The notes under the pieces were generated by a model that did not search any database, was not told the DNA's origin, and saw nothing but the letters and a program-made list of their open reading frames with translations. 64,000 bases of DNA from positions 62,001-126,000 of the forward strand of contig CANLRI010000002.1 in NCBI GenBank assembly GCA_947493585.1, written 5' to 3'. A program made the translations under genes and the position numbers. Source of the stretch: an uncultured Planococcus sp. Lineage in GTDB: Bacteria; Bacillota; Bacilli; Bacillales_A; Planococcaceae. Below, in pieces: positions 33,350 to 41,360 of the stretch. Numbering within the stretch: the stretch's first letter is position 1; every line of letters starts with the position of its first letter.

Positions 33350-33580
33350 TTATCCCGAAGTGCTGTTAAACCACCAGGCGACCAGTGCGATGCTGGCAAC
33401 GCCCCAAGCCGTCACGCTCCATACCCACCAAATCAAGTGCTTGGTATCTTTTGAAGTCGCCCCACTGTCCGGGTTCGCTTTGACATACGCAAGCTTCGCC
33501 TCCATGCGTCTTTTCATTAAAAGTAATACAAGCAATCCGATGAGAATAAATCCGATCATAAACCACAATAAGAAATCCAC
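33350..33580 (-). CDS. Small membrane protein with GTG start
   Basis: 76 residues starting at GTG 33580, preceded by an excellent AAAGGAGGGGGAAAC. Two membrane segments (about 4-22 and 50-70) flank a basic loop (MKRRMEAKLAYVKANPDS). It is antisense to and between the kinase and ABC genes and has its own terminator. Function unknown. Confidence 0.65.
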   Translation of the reverse strand: MDFLLWFMIGFILIGLLVLLLMKRRMEAKLAYVKANPDSGATSKDTKHLIWWVWSVTAWGVASIALVAWWFNSTSG

Positions 33581-33742
33581 GTTTCCCCCTCCTTTATATG
33601 GATGAGTTGTTCACGCTAAACCTATGCAACTAAACTGAGTTCAATAGGAGTTTTATAATTAAATTGTAACATGAAATCAATATCTGGAAATTGCCTTCCA
33701 CTTTCGAGCGGACTAAAACAGATCTCCACTAAATTTTCGTTA

Positions 33743-33797
33743 AGTGACTAGACTGTCACTTGAAAGTCACCGGGCAGTCATGAACGCTCTCTATACT
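33743..33797 (+). promoter_or_regulatory. Candidate response-regulator binding repeats and -10 element
   Basis: TGTCAC (33754), AGTCAC (33765) and AGTCAT (33776) recur at exactly 11-nt steps, with a weaker AGTGAC at 33743. A TATACT -10 lies at 33792-33797 with no recognisable -35 (ACCGGG). Helically phased direct repeats over a poor -35 are what an OmpR-type activator uses. The site lies 310 nt before the ABC ATPase gene, so a long leader containing repeat C would be transcribed. Confidence 0.5.
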
Positions 33798-33876
33798 AAG
33801 ATTATGTAAGACGATAAAGAGTTGAAATCTTGGTAGACTATCTCATTAAGTTTTGGTGAGTTTTATTATTTTTCCT

Positions 33877-34040
33877 TTTAAGTCGACGAAGAATGAAGCA
33901 AAACTGCGGAGACTCCCAAGGGAGCAGCGCTCTTTTAAGCGACGAGACAGCCGAGACCCTGCAAGCGAATGTGCGAAGCAACGCTGAACACATTCGTTTG
34001 CGAAGCTCGAACAAAGTGAGAGTTGAGCAGGTGGTTTTCA
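33877..34040. repeat. Repeat C, copy 2 (diverged)
   Basis: Contains CTGCGGAGACTCCCAAGGGAGCAGCGC, ACGAGACAGCCGAGACCC and GTTTGCGAAGCTCGAACAAAG, a diverged member of the same GC-rich intergenic family as copy 1 in the opposite sense. It lies between the candidate promoter and the ABC operon. Confidence 0.6.
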
Positions 34041-34107
34041 GCAGTTTTGCGAAATGTGATGAAAACCAACTTAATTTATAAACAGTAATCAAACGGAGGG
34101 TACACTC

Positions 34108-34791
34108 ATGACAATCATGGAAGTAAAAAACTTATCAAAAGTATACGGCAAGGACGAAATGGCGGTCAAAGCACTAGACGACGTATCGTTCACCGTCAAC
34201 AAAGGCGAATTCATCTGCATCATCGGGCCATCGGGTTCCGGCAAATCGACTTTACTGCACTTGCTTGGCGGCGTCGACCGCCCGACCAGCGGCAATGTAT
34301 CAATCGACGGCACGGACATCTACCAGCTCGACGAAACGCAGCTCGCCATTTTCCGCCGCCGCCAAATCGGCTTGATCTATCAATTCTACAACTTAATCCC
34401 AATCTTAACGGTCAAAGAAAACATTACGTTGCCAATGCTGCTCGACGAACAACGCGTCGACAAACACCAATTCCGCAAAATCACCGATACGCTCGGGCTC
34501 GACCAACGGCTGGATCATTTACCGAACCAATTATCCGGAGGCCAACAGCAGCGCGTGTCAATTGGCCGAGCGCTCGTCAGCAACCCGGCGATCATGTTGG
34601 CGGACGAGCCCACCGGTAACTTGGATAGCAAAAACAGCGAGGAAATTATGGAGCTTCTGAAGATGTTTAACAAAACCTTCAAGCAGACTTTGATCGTCAT
34701 CACGCACGATGAGCGCATTGCCCTGCAAGCGGACCGCGTTATTTCGATCGAAGACGGCAAGATCGCCAAAGACGAGGTCATCCGCTCATGA
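34108..34791 (+). CDS. ABC transporter ATP-binding protein (MacB/BceA type)
   Basis: 227 residues. Walker A GPSGSGKS is near 39-46, signature LSGGQQQR, Walker B IMLADEPTGNLDS, switch His in ITHDERIA, and Q-loop QFYNLIP. It is the ATPase type that partners FtsX-domain permeases in mechanotransmission exporters. It overlaps the permease start by 4 nt (ATGA). Probably controlled by the upstream two-component system, and the complex probably confers resistance to a cell-envelope peptide or antibiotic (inference). Confidence 0.92.
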   Translation: MTIMEVKNLSKVYGKDEMAVKALDDVSFTVNKGEFICIIGPSGSGKSTLLHLLGGVDRPTSGNVSIDGTDIYQLDETQLAIFRRRQIGLIYQFYNLIPILTVKENITLPMLLDEQRVDKHQFRKITDTLGLDQRLDHLPNQLSGGQQQRVSIGRALVSNPAIMLADEPTGNLDSKNSEEIMELLKMFNKTFKQTLIVITHDERIALQADRVISIEDGKIAKDEVIRS

Positions 34792-37373
34792 ACATCGTCA
34801 ATAAAGTCACCGTCCGCCACTTGAAGGAAAACAAACGGCGCTCACTTGTCACCATTATCGGTGCTATCATATCGGTTGCCATGATCACCGCCGTCGCAAC
34901 GCTCGGCGTGTCGTTTCTCGATCTGTTGATTCGCGGAGACATCGAAGAAAACGGCGAATGGCATGTGCAGTATCAAGACGCAAATATCGAACAGCTCGAA
35001 GCGGTTGCTAAAGACGACAACACCGAACAGCTTATTGTCACGAGCGATGGCTTTGCCGCATTCGACAGCGCCAAAACGGAAAACAAACGTTATCTTTATT
35101 TTCGCAACTTCGAAGCACAAGGCATGGATCATTTCCCGCTTGCGCTCACAGAAGGGCGCTTGCCTGAAAACGCCAATGAAGTCGTTATCTCGGAAACTTT
35201 AAACACCAATTCCGACGAAACGTACCAAGTCGGCGACACTTTGACCGCTGGCATAGGCGAACGCATGCACAGCTTGGAAAACCGCAAGCTGTCAGAGTTC
35301 GATGCCATGCAATTCGGTGAAGGCGAAACCTTCAATGAAGAACTGGTTAATGTAGAAGAGCAAACCTTCGACATCGTCGGCATCATCGAGCAGCCGGGCT
35401 GGGAAGTGTCTTGGCTGCCGGTCGTGAGCGTCATCGGATTTACTGACACCAACACGGCCGCAGTGGATGACACGTTTGACGGTTACGTTGTCGCTTCAAA
35501 AATCAACAATGATTTATTCGATGATGCCAAAGCGTTTGCCGAAGCACAAGGCATTCCGTCGGTTGACTTCAACTCGGATCTCCTGCGCTTATACGGCGCG
35601 ACGCAAAACGATAATTTGCGGTCGACCTTGTTCTCGCTCGCCGGCATCATGATGGGCATCGTTGTCATCGGCTCCGTGGCCCTTATCTACAACGCGTTCG
35701 CCATCAGCGTCTCTGAACGCGCGCGTCATCTTGGCATGCTCGCAAGCGTCGGGGCGACGAAACGCCAGAAACGCAACTCGGTATTTTTCGAAGGGGCCAT
35801 CATCGGCGCCATTAGCATCCCACTCGGCATACTCGCAGGGCTTGGCGGCATTTGGGTAACCTTTCAGTTCGTCAACACCTTCTTGCAAGGCGCGCTCAAT
35901 GTCGAGCAACAGCTAGAAGTCGTTGTCACGCCAATGATGCTCGTCGTTGCAATCGGCGTCTCGGCACTGACGATCTTGATTTCGACTTATGTGCCGGCGC
36001 AAAAAGCATCGAAGATTTCCGCAATCGACGCCATCCGCCAAACGCAAGACATCAAACTGACAGGGAAAGCCGTGAAGACTTCGAAATGGGTGCGCAAATT
36101 ATTCGGCTTGGAAGCTGAAATCGGCTTGAAAAACTTGAAACGCAACCGCAAGCGCTATTTGGCAACGGTGTTCTCACTGGTCATCTCAATCGTCTTGTTC
36201 TTGTCGGTGACGTATTTCACCAATAACTTGAAAACCTCGCTCGCAATGACGCAAAGCGAGCTGCGATACGATATCCAATTGTATGGCGGCGAACTGAACG
36301 AAGACAGTCTCGCACAATACGCAAACTTGCCGGACGTTACGGAGGTCGGCTTGATGCGCCAGGCAGGAGGCGAAGCACATATCCCGCAAGACCGCTTGCC
36401 GGAAGCCTTGCTCGAAGAAATTGAACGGGGCGAAACGGAGCTTGTCGACGACCGCTATCGTTATTATGTGTCGGTCTATGCGATGGACAGTGAAAACTTT
36501 GCGCAATACGCAGGACAGATCGGCGTCGATCCAGCCAATTTCGGCCAGGAAACGCCGCGTGCCATTCTGATTGACGAAGTGGTCTATCAAGACGGCCCGT
36601 CCGGCAAGCTGAAAGAAACGGAGACCGTGAAAATAGAGGAAGGCGAGACCTTAGAACTTCTCGGCAGTTCCATCAATGAAATGGGCGAGGAAATCGAACC
36701 GGAAGTGCTCGCCAATGTTGAAATCGCCGCAAAGACGAACGAAGCGCCAGCCGGTGTCTCGACTTCCTATCTCGGCAATTTGGATTTAATCGTGCCGATG
36801 GATGCGCTCGATGAACTCGGCTTTATCGCGGACGACACGTACCCGTCCATCACGCTTGCATCGAGCGACCCAATGAAAACGGAAGCCGAGATTCTGGAAA
36901 TCAACGAAGCGGGTATTGACATCTCGAATGTCTTCCAGCGGCGCCAACAGCAAGAACAACTCGTCTTGCTCATGCAAGTGTTCACCTACGGGTTCATTAC
37001 CTTGATTTCGCTTATTTCCATCGCGAACATTTTCAACACCATCTCGACCAGCGTTCAACTCAGAAAACGCGAATTCGCCATGCTGCGCTCGGTCGGCATG
37101 ACCCCAAAAGGTTTCAATAAAATGATCCGCTACGAAAGCCTATTCTACGGCGTCAAAGCACTCGCATACGGCTTGCCGATCAGTTTCGCTGCAATGGTTG
37201 CGATGCATTTCGCACTCGGCCAGACCTTCGATTACGGATTCATCGTCCCATGGGGCAGTGTTGCCTTTGTCATCGTCGTCATCTTCTTGATTGTCGGAGC
37301 GGCCATGCTGTACTCGATAGCGAAAATTAAGAACGACAACATCATTGAGAGTTTGAAACAGGAAAATGCATAA
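34788..37373 (+). CDS. FtsX-type ABC permease
   Basis: 861 residues. An N-terminal membrane segment (about 17-40) is followed by a ~230-residue extracellular domain and a first FtsX domain with three membrane segments (about 280-410). A linker and membrane segment at about 462-482 lead to a second extracellular domain (about 490-715) and a second FtsX domain (about 725-855). The layout is closer to the large YknZ/LolE-duplicated permeases than to BceB, which has one large loop. Forms an exporter with the ATPase it overlaps. The C-terminal SLKQENA is cytosolic. Ends at a terminator. Confidence 0.88.
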   Translation: MNIVNKVTVRHLKENKRRSLVTIIGAIISVAMITAVATLGVSFLDLLIRGDIEENGEWHVQYQDANIEQLEAVAKDDNTEQLIVTSDGFAAFDSAKTENKRYLYFRNFEAQGMDHFPLALTEGRLPENANEVVISETLNTNSDETYQVGDTLTAGIGERMHSLENRKLSEFDAMQFGEGETFNEELVNVEEQTFDIVGIIEQPGWEVSWLPVVSVIGFTDTNTAAVDDTFDGYVVASKINNDLFDDAKAFAEAQGIPSVDFNSDLLRLYGATQNDNLRSTLFSLAGIMMGIVVIGSVALIYNAFAISVSERARHLGMLASVGATKRQKRNSVFFEGAIIGAISIPLGILAGLGGIWVTFQFVNTFLQGALNVEQQLEVVVTPMMLVVAIGVSALTILISTYVPAQKASKISAIDAIRQTQDIKLTGKAVKTSKWVRKLFGLEAEIGLKNLKRNRKRYLATVFSLVISIVLFLSVTYFTNNLKTSLAMTQSELRYDIQLYGGELNEDSLAQYANLPDVTEVGLMRQAGGEAHIPQDRLPEALLEEIERGETELVDDRYRYYVSVYAMDSENFAQYAGQIGVDPANFGQETPRAILIDEVVYQDGPSGKLKETETVKIEEGETLELLGSSINEMGEEIEPEVLANVEIAAKTNEAPAGVSTSYLGNLDLIVPMDALDELGFIADDTYPSITLASSDPMKTEAEILEINEAGIDISNVFQRRQQQEQLVLLMQVFTYGFITLISLISIANIFNTISTSVQLRKREFAMLRSVGMTPKGFNKMIRYESLFYGVKALAYGLPISFAAMVAMHFALGQTFDYGFIVPWGSVAFVIVVIFLIVGAAMLYSIAKIKNDNIIESLKQENA

Positions 37374-37377
37374 AGGA

Positions 37378-37410
37378 AACGCGCTCTGCCGATTGGCGGA
37401 GCGCGTTTTT
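37378..37410. terminator. Bidirectional terminator
   Basis: AACGCGCTCTGCC pairs with GGCGGAGCGCGTT around GATT, followed by TTTTT, between the convergent permease and small membrane-protein genes. Confidence 0.92.
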
Positions 37411-37421
37411 TGTATAGAGAA

Positions 37422-37712
37422 TTAAATTCTGCGAACGGCGTCTTTCTTACGGAAGATTCCTATTAGCAATAACACCAAGCCAGTAATAAACGTGCTGGGG
37501 TAGAGGATGGCGAGCATCGCCACTGCAGCCCAACCGTTTCGTTCGTAATGAGCATAGCCCATACTGACGAGCCAGGAAAACAATGGGCAAATGACAAACA
37601 TTGTCGTGATGCCCCAAATGACGTATTTGCCTTTCCGCGAATAGCCCTTACTGAGCTGATAGGCGAGAAGCAGCGAGACGAGCAAAATGCCAGTGGCTGC
37701 AGCGTATTCCAT
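37422..37712 (-). CDS. Small membrane protein, three segments
   Basis: 96 residues from ATG 37712, which has AAGGAGG upstream; a longer frame to 37742 has no RBS. Three hydrophobic segments (about 3-20, 30-50 and 62-85) and a basic C-terminus (FRKKDAVRRI). Function unknown; resembles many uncharacterised Bacillales membrane proteins. Confidence 0.65.
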   Translation of the reverse strand: MEYAAATGILLVSLLLAYQLSKGYSRKGKYVIWGITTMFVICPLFSWLVSMGYAHYERNGWAAVAMLAILYPSTFITGLVLLLIGIFRKKDAVRRI

Positions 37713-37891
37713 GTCGGATAGCCTCCTTCTGGTAGACGACAATCTAAGGTGAGCTTCTGTTTAGTTGGTTTCAGTTTAACATAAAATACCAATTTTCGGA
37801 AATCTTCTTGAATAGCGTTCAGTTATCTTGCTGGAAAGTTTTCCAGGTATTCCCTGAGGGTAACAGGAGAATAGAGCTAGGAGGAGAAAAA

Positions 37892-38107
37892 ATGAATAAA
37901 CGATTGAAAAATGCCTTACTTGTGATACCCATTTATGGCGTAGTCGCCTTTATTACGGGTTATATCATAGAAGGAAAACCCGTTTGGAATCTGGTGCTCA
38001 GTTCCGTTATTGCTGGATTTCTTATTTCTGTATTTATTTGGCCGCGCATGGAGAAGAAGCGGCTAGAAAAAGAAAAGAAGGCACAAACCAGCTTGGGGGA
38101 TAACTGA
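37892..38107 (+). CDS. Small membrane protein, first of a three-gene set
   Basis: 71 residues from ATG 37892 after TAGGAGGAG. Two membrane segments (about 8-26 and 32-50) and a Lys/Glu-rich tail. Its middle, VVAFITGYIIEGKPVWNLVLSS, aligns with AIAFLTSYIFGGEPGWVFFFGS of the next gene, so the two are tandem paralogues. The next start follows 1 nt after the stop. Confidence 0.7.
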   Translation: MNKRLKNALLVIPIYGVVAFITGYIIEGKPVWNLVLSSVIAGFLISVFIWPRMEKKRLEKEKKAQTSLGDN

Positions 38108-38108
38108 A

Positions 38109-38315
38109 ATGACTAACTATGCAGTAAAGGCCATTTCATGGGCAGTGGCATACGCGGCCATCGCGTTTTTGACGAGTTACATATTCGGTGGCGAACCGGG
38201 ATGGGTCTTCTTTTTCGGATCGTTGATTGCCGGATTCATTATAGCTGGTGTGCTGCGGCCAATCGTCCAGAACAAGCGCAGCAAGAATCAACAGCGGGCA
38301 GGTGAACGCATATGA
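38109..38315 (+). CDS. Small membrane protein, paralogue of the preceding gene
   Basis: 68 residues, two membrane segments joined by the GGEPGW turn, basic C-terminus. Translationally coupled on both sides: 1 nt after the previous stop and 4-nt overlap with the next start. No weak spot in the frame. Function unknown. Confidence 0.68.
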   Translation: MTNYAVKAISWAVAYAAIAFLTSYIFGGEPGWVFFFGSLIAGFIIAGVLRPIVQNKRSKNQQRAGERI

Positions 38316-38554
38316 ACTGGCCGGAAATGAAGAAACATCTTACAGAACCAATCATTTCAAAGGAGAAAGACCCGTTGATCTTTTTCCCTTTAGTCTTTTT
38401 CGCTGCCTGGATCGGAACAGCGGTCTACCGAAGAAGCGGCATCTCGTATCTTGAATACATACTATGGATGATTCCAGTAGCCATCGTTGTGTCTATCCTT
38501 TATATTCTATTGGTTGTATGGATTAAAAAAAGACGAGCGAAAAACAAAAAATAA
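38312..38554 (+). CDS. Small membrane protein, third of the set
   Basis: 80 residues. A soluble N-terminus of about 20 residues precedes two membrane segments (about 23-38 and 49-70) and a Lys-rich end (KKRRAKNKK). Not clearly related to the two before it. Overlaps the previous stop (ATGA) and is followed by a terminator, so the three form one operon. Confidence 0.65.
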   Translation: MNWPEMKKHLTEPIISKEKDPLIFFPLVFFAAWIGTAVYRRSGISYLEYILWMIPVAIVVSILYILLVVWIKKRRAKNKK

Positions 38555-38565
38555 ATCATTCAATA

Positions 38566-38595
38566 AACGTCGATCTCCAATAGATCGGCGTTTTT
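38566..38595 (+). terminator. Rho-independent terminator
   Basis: AACGTCGATCT pairs with AGATCGGCGTT (one G-U), then TTTT. The stem shares CGTCGATC with the terminator at 40030. Confidence 0.85.
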
Positions 38596-38731
38596 CTTAT
38601 GCGTTTAAACACTGAAAACCAGCTAGCCTCTGAGTTATAAATAATTTTTCCAACAAGCCGAAACCCTATTCTCCAAATGAGCAGTAAGTGCTATTATATG
38701 TAAGATATTCCAAATTGAGAGGGAGTAAATG

Positions 38732-40018
38732 ATGAACCAGAAACAGATTCAATCCAATAGAGAGACCGTGTATTTTGTAATCAGCCTGATCTTCAGCATT
38801 CTTATTTATATTTTGGCAGCTGTCTCCATTATCGGTATTGGCATCGCCTTGACGGTGTTTGCGATTCTTTTGTTCGCCAATGTCGTCATGCTCGGCACGA
38901 TTCGCGGCAACGGCGTGCGCATCCACGAGCGTCAATTCCCAGATGTCTATGAACGCGTGCAGACTTTAGCTGCGCAAATGGAATTAAAGAAAGTCCCGGA
39001 CGTTTTCGTCATCCAGTCCGAAGGCGCGCTCAACGCGTTTGCGACACGCTTTTTCGGCCGCGACATGGTCGTGTTGTATTCGGAAGTGTTTGAACTGGCA
39101 CGCGAGCAAGGCCAAGACGAACTCGATTTCATCATTGCCCACGAATTGGCTCACGTAAAACGCCGCCACGTTTGGAAAAATCTATTGATTTTGCCGGCCG
39201 GGTTCATCCCGTTCTTGAGCACGGCGTACAGCCGCTCATGTGAATACACGTGCGACCGCCACGCCGCTTACGCCATTCAAAACGCGGCAGCCGCAAAACG
39301 CGCATTGACGCTTCTTGGCATCGGCAAGAAAACCTACGCAGAAGTGAACGAAGACGCGTACCGCGAACAGATCCACACCGAGTCGAATGCATTCGTTTGG
39401 CTTGCCGAAGTATTGTCGACGCACCCGCGTCTGCCGAAACGCATCCAGTCCATCGAACGCTTCCATGATGGCGACGTGAAATACTACGAACCGAACAATG
39501 GCAAAATCGCCCTGGGTGCGACATTGCTCATTGCGGGAGTCACTGCAGGCTATATCGGCCTCATCGCGTTAACGACAGCCGGTACCTTAGCTTTCGCAAG
39601 CTTCATGCAATTTTCAGAAGCGAGCTTTGCCGACGGATTTTCAGTCGACGGTGAAACGCCGCTCATGGTCGCAGCCTCCGAAGGCGATGTCGCTGAAGTG
39701 GAAGCCCAACTCGCAAACGGCGCAGACATCGATGCCCGCAATGGCGGGAATGAAGACGCCTTGATGTACGCGATGTATTCAGGTGACACGGACGTTGTCA
39801 CCACGCTGCTCGAAGCAGGAGCGGACCCAAACACGACCGATGATTTTGGAACGGTTCTCGCGACAGCCGTCGCTTACGGGGATTACGAAAGCGCTAAAAT
39901 TCTCGTCGAAAACGGCGCCGATCCAGCACTCGAAGGGCCGGATGGCTTAAGCGCCATGGATGAAATCGGTGCGAGTTCCGAAGCGGAATTCATGGAAATG
40001 CTCGAACAAGGCTATTAA
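38732..40018 (+). CDS. M48-type metalloprotease fused to ankyrin repeats
   Basis: 428 residues from ATG 38732, which is 6 nt after AGGGAG; ATG 38729 is possible. Two membrane segments (about 12-31 and 36-55), then an HtpX-like zinc protease domain with HELAH at 137-141 and the third ligand Glu171 in SCEYTCD. Another hydrophobic pair is at about 258-295, and ankyrin repeats at about 305-415 include TPLMVAASEGDVAEVEAQL, ALMYAMYSGDTDVVTTLLEAGADPN and AKILVENGADP. The ankyrin part could select clients or dock a partner. Probably a membrane quality-control protease; the fusion is unusual among M48 enzymes I know. Confidence 0.88.
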   Translation: MNQKQIQSNRETVYFVISLIFSILIYILAAVSIIGIGIALTVFAILLFANVVMLGTIRGNGVRIHERQFPDVYERVQTLAAQMELKKVPDVFVIQSEGALNAFATRFFGRDMVVLYSEVFELAREQGQDELDFIIAHELAHVKRRHVWKNLLILPAGFIPFLSTAYSRSCEYTCDRHAAYAIQNAAAAKRALTLLGIGKKTYAEVNEDAYREQIHTESNAFVWLAEVLSTHPRLPKRIQSIERFHDGDVKYYEPNNGKIALGATLLIAGVTAGYIGLIALTTAGTLAFASFMQFSEASFADGFSVDGETPLMVAASEGDVAEVEAQLANGADIDARNGGNEDALMYAMYSGDTDVVTTLLEAGADPNTTDDFGTVLATAVAYGDYESAKILVENGADPALEGPDGLSAMDEIGASSEAEFMEMLEQGY

Positions 40019-40029
40019 TAGATATCAAC

Positions 40030-40066
40030 AAACAAGCGTCGATCGCTAACAGATCGACGCTTGTTT
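40030..40066. terminator. Bidirectional terminator overlapping a lipoprotein gene end
   Basis: A perfect 15-bp stem AAACAAGCGTCGATC/GATCGACGCTTGTTT. It ends the protease gene and on the other strand includes the last codons of the small lipoprotein. Confidence 0.93.
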
Positions 40067-40312
40067 CATTTCCACGCTGCCGTCATCCCCATCGACATGA
40101 TCGATGCCCCATTCGCAATTCCCTTCGTTTTCCCACTCTACTTCATAACGGCCCCAGCTGTATTCGATGGATAAGACCTCTGCGTCTCCGAACGAATTTG
40201 TATGAAGCTCTTTGATGATCGTGATCGCTTCGGATTCACTAATCTGCGGTTCTTGCATACAGCCGAATAATAGAGAGCTTAAGAATAATACGAGCAAACT
40301 CAAGCGTTTCAT
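40046..40312 (-). CDS. Small lipoprotein, PepSY-like
   Basis: 88 residues from ATG 40312, which has AAGGGGGTGA upstream. The lipobox LFGC is at about residues 15-18. The mature part (SESEAITIIKELHTNSF...YEVEWENEG) has the helix-then-sheet look of a PepSY-type domain and two extra cysteines (NCEW, ASIC). Function unknown. The stop lies inside the terminator hairpin. Confidence 0.65.
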   Translation of the reverse strand: MKRLSLLVLFLSSLLFGCMQEPQISESEAITIIKELHTNSFGDAEVLSIEYSWGRYEVEWENEGNCEWGIDHVDGDDGSVEMKQASIC

Positions 40313-40526
40313 GGCTTCACCCCCTTGGCAGATAGACGGAATTGAGCCAACAAAAGTTACTGGAATTTCGGCTGAATATGTTATGTATTTGCGATAGGCG
40401 GGTAGGCAGAGAGTAACACCCATTTAATTGGCAACTAGGAACAACTTGGTGAATGACAGCAAATGGTCCGGATGTTTAACACGGAGGAATAAACCTCAAA
40501 ATCCTTACTAGAGAGGAATGGTTGAA

Positions 40527-40682
40527 ATGAAAAAATTCGCAGCAATCATCTTCGCAAGCGGACTGGCATTGTCCGCATGTTCAGGAGACAGCGAACCGGA
40601 AACAGAACCGCTCGAAGAAAATGACGGCGCCGATGATACGATGACGGATACAGATGATGGTGAAGAGGAAGAAGAGGATTGA
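40527..40682 (+). CDS. Very small acidic lipoprotein
   Basis: A 51-residue frame from ATG 40527 to TGA 40680-40682. The signal peptide MKKFAAIIFASGLALSAC has a clear lipobox (LSAC). The mature part is almost only acidic residues with Ser/Thr and Gly. GAGAGG lies 11 nt upstream of the ATG, slightly far; ATG 40518 is in frame but too close to it. Such tiny acidic lipoproteins are common in this group; role unknown. Confidence 0.65.
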   Translation: MKKFAAIIFASGLALSACSGDSEPETEPLEENDGADDTMTDTDDGEEEEED

Positions 40683-40768
40683 TAGGATATCAGCATTAAT
40701 TTAAGATGCACAATCACCTATCTTAAAGTGTTGGAACATGTAAGTGAGGAATAGAATAAATGATATTC

Positions 40769-40799
40769 AAAGAAGCTCGCAAAGCTTGCGAGCTTCTTT
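40769..40799. terminator. Bidirectional terminator
   Basis: AAAGAAGCTCGCAA pairs with TTGCGAGCTTCTTT around a 3-nt loop. It serves the Phd-like gene on the minus strand and possibly the small lipoprotein on the plus strand. Confidence 0.88.
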
Positions 40800-40817
40800 G
40801 TGGTTAATAGCAATGAA

Positions 40818-41192
40818 TTATTCAACATCGAACAACTCGTTATCAGCTATCTCATCTGGATCCATAGCCAAAATCCGTGCATAAGATTGTTCTCCAACAG
40901 CTTCTTCTAACGATACTAATTTTTCAGGGGCGACTTGAAGCTCCGAAACGCGATCCGCGATTTCAAGCTTCCAAAACAGATCCCGATAACACTCGAGCTT
41001 CCGATACAATGTCTCATATTCTCTGTAACCCAGCACCACAGAATCCATTTGACCATGAACGAAAAGATATTGTGGTTTTTCTTTAGCTGCTTTTCTCAAG
41101 TCGGAAAAGTTCTTCGCAGCATTAGAGATAGGTGTGATTTGATTGGAAGTAATAGAAGGTTTGGGTCCCGATTCGGGAAACACTCGAATCAT
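40818..41192 (-). CDS. Phd/YefM-like antitoxin-type protein, no toxin partner
   Basis: 124 residues to the ATG at 41192, but that ATG abuts AAGGAG; the GTG at 41183 has the RBS at a proper 9-nt distance and may be the true start. The segment ITPISNAAKNFSDLRKAAKE, then YLFVHGQMDSVVLGYREYETL, has the Phd/YefM pattern (Ile-S-x-F-x2-L-x2-A...V-x-H/N-G...V-L-x2-EYE). An acidic tail follows and may bind a toxin. No toxin-size frame is adjacent; a terminator follows directly. Borders the defence island. Confidence 0.6.
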   Translation of the reverse strand: MIRVFPESGPKPSITSNQITPISNAAKNFSDLRKAAKEKPQYLFVHGQMDSVVLGYREYETLYRKLECYRDLFWKLEIADRVSELQVAPEKLVSLEEAVGEQSYARILAMDPDEIADNELFDVE

Positions 41193-41360
41193 CTCCTTAT
41201 CATCTCTTTGTTTAAATATGCTCTCAAGCTAATAATCCGTCAATAATTGTAATAATATTGCGAAAAGTATCCTCAGATTAGTTAAATAATGCTAAACTGA
41301 AAATAATTAAGATACAGGAATTAACAAACACGAAAAAAGTTTAGAGAGTTGGGGAGCAGA

